A stretch of DNA of 64,000 bases from Phytophthora sp. 'mugwort' (Eukaryota > Oomycota > Peronosporomycetes > Peronosporales > Peronosporaceae): contig JAUCEF010000005.1 of assembly GCA_033558025.1 (NCBI GenBank), positions 5,828,001-5,892,000 of the forward strand, in the 5' to 3' direction. This document shows positions 56,919 to 64,000 of this stretch, one piece after another (position 1 is the stretch's first letter; every line of letters starts with the position of its first letter). A program made the position numbers and the translations under genes. A model generated the notes under the pieces. It ran no database searches and was not told the origin of the DNA. It saw only the letters and a program-made list of their open reading frames with translations.

Positions 56919-59315
56919 ATGTTTCGCAATGATGGCGGCATTTTCAAACCCTATTTTAGGCACCCACTTGACTTGATGGCCGACGCGGAGGAGCTGCTAC
57001 AGTGTCTTGTGTGCTCCATGGACATGACACCATGGAGCCTGGACGACCGTGAGACGCACCTGAATGCGTGCCTCGATGCGGCGGCGGTGACAGTGGTGGT
57101 GGATCAGCGCTATGACTGCCCCACGTGCGGAAAGGAGCTCTTCGACTGGGACGAGCGTCAGCGAATAGAGCACGTAAACCGCTGCCTCGACAGGACGGAA
57201 GCGATGGGGGACAACAATACTCAGGAGGGGGCTAAATCAGAAGAAGAAAAAGTGGCGGTGTTGGTGGCGGAAACTTCTTATGAGAATGAAGTTGAAGAGG
57301 AGGAGCTGGAGTTGCTACAGACGCAAGTGGCAGAGGCCCAGGAGGCTGCAGACGACGACAGCAACGACGAGAGCGAGTGCGGCTACGTGTGTAAGATCTG
57401 CGGCTTCGACATGTCGGAGATCGACCTGATGCGCCGCATCCGTCACGTGAAGCAGTGTGGCCAGAAGTTCGGCGTGCGGCCTGGAGACATGGGAGAGGTG
57501 GAACACCTTGAGACCATCGTGGCGAGGCTAGACAAGGACAAAGTAGAAGAAAAAGCGCCCAACGCGTTTGCTATCATGATGAAATCGTCGGCAGGGAAGG
57601 CGGAGGCTCCGACTATTGGAATTGGTACGGATTCGAAGCTTTGACTTTTGATGTTGTCATTGTGTGAGTGTGTGCTAATCGATTGTTGATTCGGATTTTT
57701 GCTTTCTGACATAGCGAGGGGAAACGTGTTTGATGTATTGATGCGGGGCTCCAAGACGGCTGCGGTACTCAACGCTAGAAAACGACCCGTGCCTTTTAAA
57801 TTCACTCGGAAGGCGATTCAACGACGACGCCTATTATATCCCGATTTCAAGTGCATCCAGGGAACAAACCCGCCATTCATAGTGGATGGATTTCAGTACG
57901 CTTGCAAGGAGAACTCAAGCATTTACTTTCTCACTCATTTTCACTCGGATCATTATGGTGGTCTCAGTAAGGTGAGTGATATTTACACTAACTGTAGTAG
58001 GGGTTTTGTGCGCATATTATTAACCTAATGATTTGGTCATTCCAGGACTTCAATTGCGGCGTCATTTACTGCAACGAAATCACAGCAAAGCTCGTCGTCC
58101 AAGAGCTGGGTGTCCAGAGTAAGTACGTCCACCCGGTAGGGATGAACACACCTGTGATCGTTGCGGATGTCCGAGTGACCTTCATGGACGCGAACCACTG
58201 TCCTGGCTCAGCAATTATACTATTCCACTTGAAGGATGGCAAAACTTATTTGCATACTGGCGATTTCCGGTTCCACAAAAAAATGCTGGACTATCATGCG
58301 CTCCAGCCCCACATTCCGACTGGAATTGAAAGTATTGATCATTACGGCAAAATTGTCGGCCTGAAGCGTCTGGATGGGGTGTACCTCGATACCACCTACT
58401 GCGATGCCAAGTACACGTTTCCGACCCAGCAAGTTGCTGTTGATCACACGCTTGGGCTCATGGACAAGCACTTTAAACAGGAGAAGGTGCTTTACCTCTT
58501 TGGGTCATATACAATCGGTAAAGAACGGTTGTTTATGGAGATTGCACGCAAGTTCCAGAAGAAAGTGTGCGTGTCGAGAGCGAAGCTGAAAATCATCGAA
58601 ACCTTTGGCTGGCCCACAGAAGCGATGCAGCTTTTGACGACGGAGCCCGCCGCGACTAAGTACGACATTCATTTTCGTGCGGGGTCGATCAAGTGTTCTA
58701 ACCGTGGCCCCATAATGGCAGTTTACACGTTGTTCGAATGCAGGACCTTCAAATGGACAACCTCACAGTGCTGCTTGCGAAACATCGGCTGCGTTTCCGC
58801 CGGATCGTGGCATTTCGACCCACAGGCTGGACCTTTAGCAGCAAGAATCCGCGATCAATGTCTACTTGTTGCACGGACCCTTCCGGCAAGATCCACGTCT
58901 ACGGCATCCCGTACAGCGAGCACTCGAGTTTTGCGGAGCTTTGCGATTTTGTCCAAGTCGTAAACCCCGTTTCTATTATCCCAACGGTATTTCACTCTTT
59001 CCTACCTCGTGGATGCTGAGAGCCATTTCCCGATCTGACTCGAACTTGGCTTACTGTAACCAGGTTAACTGCAGCAACAAGAGGAAGGCTACCAATCAGG
59101 TAAATACATTGCGCCAGGTTGCATTTTACAACATATCGGTGCTATTCAAGCAGCAGCAAAAGCAGATCAAACAACAGCTGAAAGACCTGAAACAAGAGCA
59201 AAAACTGAATCAAACCAACGAGGCACAGGACATTACTGCACATACTGATAGCGACGACGGACGTCCAGATGACGCACTACAATCCTACACAGGTGCTGGT
59301 TTCTGCATGCCGTAG
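56919..59315 (+). CDS. PSO2: SNM1/PSO2-type DNA crosslink repair nuclease
   Basis: Five exons: 56,919-57,624, 57,715-57,971, 58,046-58,659, 58,722-58,986 and 59,064-59,315, about 697 aa. Residues about 20-185 hold three UBZ4-like fingers: CLVCSMDMTP...H-x4-C, CPTCGKELFDW...HVNRC and CKICGFDMSE...HVKQC. The metallo-beta-lactamase part has FLTHFHSDHYGGLS (about 308), DANHCPGS and HTGDFR. The beta-CASP/DRMBL part has LDTTYC, FGSYTIGKE, AFRPTGW and IPYSEHSS. This matches SNM1A (DCLRE1A)/Pso2, a 5' exonuclease for interstrand crosslinks. The intron at 58,660-58,721 is needed to restore the 'LHVVRM' stretch before DLQM. The C-terminal tail is Gln/Lys-rich and unlike the family. The start could instead be 56,976 (MADAEELL). 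Confidence 0.9.
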
Positions 59316-60146
59316 CACTGTATGCTGTGCACTATTTGTTATCTAAATATTTAGAAGAAACGTATCGATTTTTGTTTTATTTTTTGCAGTCTACTCGCTG
59401 CCGTTGTACTCGATCTTTGTAAGTTTGATCTCAACTGCATCCTCTAGCCAACCACATAAACAATGATTGCCTTCAAAGCGTACTGGCGCAGTCAACGCGT
59501 CTGAATCTGCTGCGCAATCTGGCTAAGTCTTTCTTCCTTCGCTCTCTCCACTTAGTTACTCGTAGAAGACAACACTTGTAGGTGCGCCGCGAGCTCCGCG
59601 GGCCCTGCCTTACGCTTGCGAACTCAATCTGCTACAGTAACAGTGAAGTCACGTTAGTGCAAATACAGAGAGATCAGGAGCGAAGACGATAAATACTGTA
59701 ACACAGACATGGTACTCGCAGCGGCCGCCTGCCTCCGGCGATGCAGTGGCCCAATCATTTGTATTATCAGGGTCATCTGCAGCTTTCCCTTTATCGCGTC
59801 AAGCTATTTGCGTCTAGCATAAACAAGATCAAACATGACCTCTAGCACCTCAAAATCGCAGCGAGTAGCTTTAATATGCTCTTAGAAAATGTCCGCGCTC
59901 AGGAGCTTGCCATCATCATTTACGATTTACCACTTTTATTGAAGCACAGTGGCTCGTCTCAGCACTACTTACTTGAGCGCTCCCACAAGACTTGAGCATC
60001 CTGTTGCTTTTGGCTCTGTGCCCGAAGCAGCAGAAATGCCAACAGCAATGATATACGTCTCGTCGGCGAGATTTTCGCTCTGGGCGGTTTTAGCCGAGCT
60101 GCTAATTCAGAAGTGACCCGTCGAGTTGAAGGAAGGAACCGGAGTG
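59316..60146. other. intergenic, no gene recognised
   Basis: This 830-base stretch between two plus-strand genes has only short frames. It includes the 3' region of the SNM1 gene (AT-rich to about 59,390) and the promoter of the PACRG-family gene. I see no RNA gene or repeat. Confidence 0.45.
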
Positions 60147-60824
60147 ATGGCGGCGTCTCGAGGTCGCGCAGCAGACACCCAAGTTATCTCCTTCGACTCC
60201 AATGAGTTTGGCAGACCCCCTTCAAGTGCAGGCTCTTCCCGTCCCAACACGTCAGGAGGGAGGTCCAAGAAGCCGAAGCTCAGCGAGTTCCGCCACTGCA
60301 TGGAGATGGAAGAGTTGCCCCTCCTGATCGAGTCGCGCCATGGAGTGCGCCGCGTGACGTGGACAGCCAACTTGGAGCAGCTCGACTTCGCGCACTTCCT
60401 CCCGATCTGCCTCAGCGGCCTACAGGAGAAGATGGAGCCGTATCCGTCGTTCGCATTCGACGCAGTCTTGGGGCTGCTGGAGAGCGGGCGACGGGACACC
60501 CGCGTGCTGAAGGCATTGCCTCAGGTCGTCCAGCAGCTCAAGAGCGCTCTAAGCACCCGGGAGAAGGCTGTCGTGCACCGCGTTCTGCTGGTTCTACAGC
60601 AATTGGTAGTGTGCGAGGGCGTGGGATCAGCGCTGGCGGATTACTATCGCTCCCTTCTGCCGCTATGCAACATCCTGCAAGACAAGCACCTCGGGACTGG
60701 CGATTGCGTCACGAAGGAGCTCGTGACAACAGCACTGGAGACTATGGAGGCGTACGGCAGGGACGACGCCCATTTGATGATCCAGCAGTACGTTCCCGCT
60801 TTCCAAAGCTGCTGCGGCGCGTGA
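60147..60824 (+). CDS. PACRG-family ciliary protein
   Basis: A single exon of 225 aa. The first ATG is at 60,147. Residues 1-45 are Ser/Arg/Pro-rich and probably disordered. The rest has the ParcG fold pattern: VTWTANLEQLDFAHFLPICLSGLQE (about 75-100), FAFDAVLGLLESG, VLKALPQVVQQLKSALSTRE, and a C-terminal ALETMEAYG..DAH.MI..YVPAFQSC, equal to the family's 'LE..GG..A...IK..VPTYxSC'. PACRG proteins sit in the inner junction of axonemal doublet microtubules; a PACRG-like cytosolic paralogue also exists, and I cannot decide which this is. Its 3' end faces the opine-dehydrogenase-like gene, 178 bases away. Confidence 0.8.
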   Translation: MAASRGRAADTQVISFDSNEFGRPPSSAGSSRPNTSGGRSKKPKLSEFRHCMEMEELPLLIESRHGVRRVTWTANLEQLDFAHFLPICLSGLQEKMEPYPSFAFDAVLGLLESGRRDTRVLKALPQVVQQLKSALSTREKAVVHRVLLVLQQLVVCEGVGSALADYYRSLLPLCNILQDKHLGTGDCVTKELVTTALETMEAYGRDDAHLMIQQYVPAFQSCCGA

Positions 60825-61002
60825 AACTTGTCTGCATATGGCTCGAAAGGAGAGCAAGTAGAGCAAGCACTGACACGTCGTAGGGTAGCGTTGGATTCTA
60901 TGCACAAAGGATAGTATTTCAGGCATTTCAAACCAAGACCTTCAACCCGCAATACTCGTAACCACCTCGCCTCCGACTCTCGTTATCTACAGGATGCTTC
61001 GC

Positions 61003-62532
61003 CTACATGCGCGATCTCGGGTGGCGATAATTGCGCATTTCCTTGGGCAACGACGTTGAGACCAGGTCCTCTAGGCTGTGGATACCGTACTTGTTAGGCG
61101 CACCTGTACGCCACAGCTCGCGGGCATTCAGCTGACCGTCGGCGTTCAAGAACTCCACTCCCATGTATTGCTGGTGCCAGCGGATCATGAAGTCGATACG
61201 GGGAGTGGGAAAGTTGCCCAACATCTCCGCCATGTTCTTCAGAATGCAAAGGCCGTACGGAATGTCTTCCCAGAAAAGACGCGAGTTGAGCGCTGGCTGG
61301 AACTGGTCCTTGGACACTTCTGTGAGCGGCGTCGCGCAGCCGGCGTAGCCCAGGTTCGTACGGAAGATCTGCAGGAGCGAGGAGCGGTCCGACACGTCTT
61401 TGCCGTAGTGCTTCACCACACGGTCTCCCATGGGTAATACATCTGAGAGGTCAAGCGCCGGGAAGCGTTGCAGCAGAGCATACTTGACTTGCTGCAGTTC
61501 ATTATCTAGCATCGTCAGTTGCTCCGCCGAGAACTCGTCGAAGTCCGCGTCTGTAGCATGAAGCCAGCTAATGTCATTTCAATGCAAGGAAGACCAACAG
61601 CAATTCGCGCATACGTACACAGCGTGAGCCCCTCACGCTTTTTAAGCTCTTCGAGGCTGTAGGTCTTCTTGCCGTCCCAGTCACGGAAGATCGCGTAGTA
61701 GCGAGCCGGGTGGATGATCTGGTTGGACGGCGTGAGCGTCAGATTCAGGAAGTTGGCCACCGTCTTGCACGGGATATCGAACAGCGTCTGCATGAGCGTC
61801 GCCGCCTCATCCTTGCACTCGACGGGGTAGCAAGCCACGTACAGGCACTGTTTGGGGCCAATGATGCGGCACTTGTGGCTTGAGACACAAACTGTTTAGT
61901 CAGTAACGACAGCCCCCCCACGATCTACGCAATCGGATGCTAGACCAGCTCACCCGTATTCCGTAGCCTTGCAGATCCACGGGATGTTCTGCAGACCGAA
62001 GAGCTGCATAGTAACAACAGAGTGGGCATCAGTTACGATCTCGTAGCAAAAAAACTAATGACGCTACAGCGCGTACGAGGTCCACGTTGGCGAGCTTGTC
62101 CTCCCCGAGCGCCTTCTTGGCAGCCCAGTCAAAGCCTCCCTGGGCGAACAGTGCGCCCAGCTTGACCCCCTTCTTGAGGTAGGGCGCCACATGCTCCAGG
62201 ATGGCCGGGTGTGCGTTCGCGGGCGCCGCCACGATGACCACGTCGGACTGTGGGATGACGTGCTTGGCGTGCTTGGACACGAGGCTCAGGCGGCCGGTCA
62301 TGACGCCTTTGGACTCCCAGCTACTGCCGGCCGTGCTCAGCTCCAATGCCTGCGACCAGCGCTCAGGCTGGCGTGTCAGCACCTGCACACGCACGCCCTT
62401 GGATGCCAGGTAGGCGGCCGCCACATGTGCGCCGTTGCCGCCGCCGCAGATGGTGACGACACCCACAGATGCGGCGGAAGAAGGGACGTGCTGCTTGAGC
62501 TCCGCGCGCGCGGTGGCAACCGAGAGAGTCAT
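61003..62532 (-). CDS. octopine/opine dehydrogenase-like oxidoreductase
   Basis: Four exons: 62,532-62,077, 62,003-61,954, 61,878-61,619 and 61,550-61,003, about 437 aa. All introns are GT-AG. The N-terminal Rossmann fold has VTICGGGNGAHVAAAYLASK (G-x-G-x-x-A/G type, residues about 24-45), followed by VVIVAAPANAHPAIL. The C-terminal half has NLTLTPSNQIIHPARYYAIF (about 235), where NAD/NADP octopine/nopaline dehydrogenases have the conserved 'N...HP' catalytic region, and GTNLGYAG-like helices. Such enzymes reductively join an amino acid to an oxo-acid using NAD(P)H. The substrates are unknown here. The family is patchy in eukaryotes (molluscs, protists, bacteria), which makes transfer possible but unproven. 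Confidence 0.8.
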
Positions 62533-62809
62533 ATCGGACAGAAGGGTGGAGGACGGACGACGAAGTCTGCTTGGACGCGAAGATCAGTGAATGACGTGCA
62601 GTATGTAGGTGCTTTGCACCGGACAACTCCTCTGTTATTAGATCGATCAAAATAGCGAGGGTGCGCGCACTTATTACTGTAGTGATGGGTGGGATGTATT
62701 TTAGCATGCGAAGAGGCAAAAAAAAAAAAAACTCAGGGTTGCTTGGTCGATCTACAGTTTCTTTGGTCTACAAGGACAACGCGTTGCTGTTATCAATTGG
62801 GCCATCCAG
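62533..62809. other. intergenic between two minus-strand genes
   Basis: This holds the promoter of the opine-dehydrogenase-like gene and the 3' region of TOM70. An A-run of 13 lies at 62,719-62,731. Nothing else is recognised. Confidence 0.4.
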
Positions 62810-64000
62810 CTAGTGGAGCAGCACCGAGGCCTGCTGGTGCGTCTCGGCCGTCACACGGATAGCGAACAGCTCGTTAAGCTCGTCCTTGCTGAAGGCGAAG
62901 ACCACTGCCTTATCAATTTGCTCGATAGCACGCGAGTACTCCTGCATCGCCATGTAAACTTGGGCCAGGTGGCAGTACGCAAACTTGGAGCGCGGGCACA
63001 TCTCTACGGCCTTCTCAAACAACGCGAGCGCTTGGTGGCCGTATTCCGTGCCTTTCTGCACCAATAGGTTGCCCTGATTGATATAGGCCATCGGGTACGA
63101 TGGGTCCAGCTCGATCGCCTTCTCGAACATTTCCTCCACGGTCTTCAGGTCCACGGTGCTACCCGGAGCTTGCAGCATCTGCATGTACGTCTCGCCAAGG
63201 TAGTTGTAGATCTCTGGCACGTCGGGCGTAATACGAGCAGCTGTCGTGAGGTACTCGACAGCGCCCTGGAAGTTGCCGTTGCGCGCATGAGTGACACCCA
63301 ACTGGATATAGGCCATAGCAAAATCAGGCGCGATACTGATGCACTTCTCCAGGTCACTCAGTGCTGCCGCCATCGACGACTCATTGCTAGTTCCATCAGG
63401 GGACACGTCAATCGAATGAAGCTGGCCGCGGTGGAAGTACGCCGTAGAGCATTCCGACTTCTCAGCCAAAGCCTTGTCGAACCATTCCAGCGCCTTCTTC
63501 AAGTCCTTCTGGTCAAAGCAAAGACCACCCATGCGGATCTTGGCGAAAATGGAGTGGGGCTTGGCAGCAAGAGCCTCCTCGAACGACTTGCAAGCACGCT
63601 CGAACTCGCCGCGCAGGTGGTGGTACGTTCCGTTCTCAATTTGAGCCGTGTAGTAGGCCTCATCCTCGGGCTGCACGAACTTGCACGCAGCGTCGAGGTC
63701 CTTGGCAGCCATATCGTATTCTTTCTCCTTCTTCAACGCAAGTCCACGTTTCGTCAGCAGCAGACCGCGTTGCTGCCGGGTGTCATCTCCAGTCTCGAGC
63801 GATTCCAGTTCGGTCGTGTACTCTCCCGAGGACTTGTCTGCAACGATGTCGTTCTCGTCGTCACTCGGATGGAATGACGAGTAGTACGACGTGACGAAGA
63901 ACTGGTCGGGCAGGTAACGCGTAGGGTTCTGTTTGTTCTGCTGGGCGTCTGCGATCTCCTTGACAGTGATGTCACTATGGATGCGGCTGATCTCCTGGGC
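62810..64000 (-). CDS. TOM70: mitochondrial import receptor TOM70 (C-terminal part; runs off the window)
   Basis: The frame is open from the window edge (64,000) to the stop at 62,810, giving 396 visible residues. The N-terminal membrane anchor and chaperone-docking repeats lie outside the window. The visible part begins with a linker and YLPDQFFVTSYYSSF, matching the TOM70 signature 'LPSDQFIKSYFSSF'. At least eight TPR units follow (for example HHLRGEFERACKSFEEALAA, ALEWFDKALAE, AVEYLTTAARITPDVPEIYN, MFEKAIELDPSYPMAYINQG). The end IEQIDKAVVFAFSKDELNELF is like the family's final helix. TOM70 binds precursor proteins and Hsp70/90 at the mitochondrial surface. No intron is seen in this part. 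Confidence 0.88.
   Translation of the reverse strand, partial: AQEISRIHSDITVKEIADAQQNKQNPTRYLPDQFFVTSYYSSFHPSDDENDIVADKSSGEYTTELESLETGDDTRQQRGLLLTKRGLALKKEKEYDMAAKDLDAACKFVQPEDEAYYTAQIENGTYHHLRGEFERACKSFEEALAAKPHSIFAKIRMGGLCFDQKDLKKALEWFDKALAEKSECSTAYFHRGQLHSIDVSPDGTSNESSMAAALSDLEKCISIAPDFAMAYIQLGVTHARNGNFQGAVEYLTTAARITPDVPEIYNYLGETYMQMLQAPGSTVDLKTVEEMFEKAIELDPSYPMAYINQGNLLVQKGTEYGHQALALFEKAVEMCPRSKFAYCHLAQVYMAMQEYSRAIEQIDKAVVFAFSKDELNELFAIRVTAETHQQASVLLH

Noticed and set aside
58693..58721. A 29-base intron in SNM1
   Set aside because: It keeps frame but is shorter than any other intron here; a 62-base intron from a stronger donor at 58,660 gives a better family match.
59316..60146. Search for tRNA or other structured RNA in intergenic gaps
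   Set aside because: No A-box/B-box pair or cloverleaf could be seen by eye here or elsewhere in the window; a covariance-model scan would be decisive.

Overview
The window reads as nuclear DNA of an oomycete, most like Phytophthora. This is inferred from compact genes with introns of about 60-100 bases, a WRKY19-like zinc-finger repeat protein of the type that is abundant in oomycetes, flagellar genes, and Copia-, Helitron- and LTR-type repeats. There are no bacterial operons and no CRISPR array. I recognise no tRNA or rRNA.

Layout. Bases 1-15,200 are a repeat-rich, gene-empty block. It holds LTR-like modules, a retroelement gag-like relic, a pair of inverted repeats around a 4 kb segment, small minisatellites and a hairpin. 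Bases 15,218-25,269 are a gene island: the zinc-finger repeat gene (-), MED20 (+) and CNOT1 (-). Bases 25,270-44,744 are a second repeat block: a Helitron relic (+), a decayed Copia element (-) carrying a nested LTR module, and a better preserved Copia element (+) that sits inside or beside another LTR family. Bases 44,745-64,000 are a dense gene island: 2-oxoglutarate dehydrogenase E1 (-), CFAP70 (+), inositol polyphosphate kinase (-), KDEL receptor (+), a BioD/DRTGG-type P-loop protein (-), SNM1/PSO2 nuclease (+), a PACRG-family protein (+), an opine-dehydrogenase-like enzyme (-), and the 3' part of TOM70 (-), which runs off the window.

The genes are mostly ordinary eukaryotic housekeeping functions: transcription (MED20), mRNA deadenylation (CNOT1), the TCA cycle (OGDH E1), mitochondrial import (TOM70), ER retrieval (KDEL receptor), DNA crosslink repair (SNM1) and inositol pyrophosphate signalling. 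CFAP70 and the PACRG-family gene belong to the motile cilium, in keeping with flagellated zoospores. Neighbours are often head-to-head with only 100-140 bases between start codons.

Exon-intron structures were worked out by hand from splice signals, frame and family conservation. All multi-exon models keep frame and give products of normal family length. I found no clearly new multi-gene system. The most unusual signals are in the repeats: short tandem arrays close to Copia-type LTRs, GATC-dense LTR-like modules, a gag-like frame antisense to its neighbouring LTR and polypurine tract, and a long-armed inverted repeat around an unexplained 4 kb segment.
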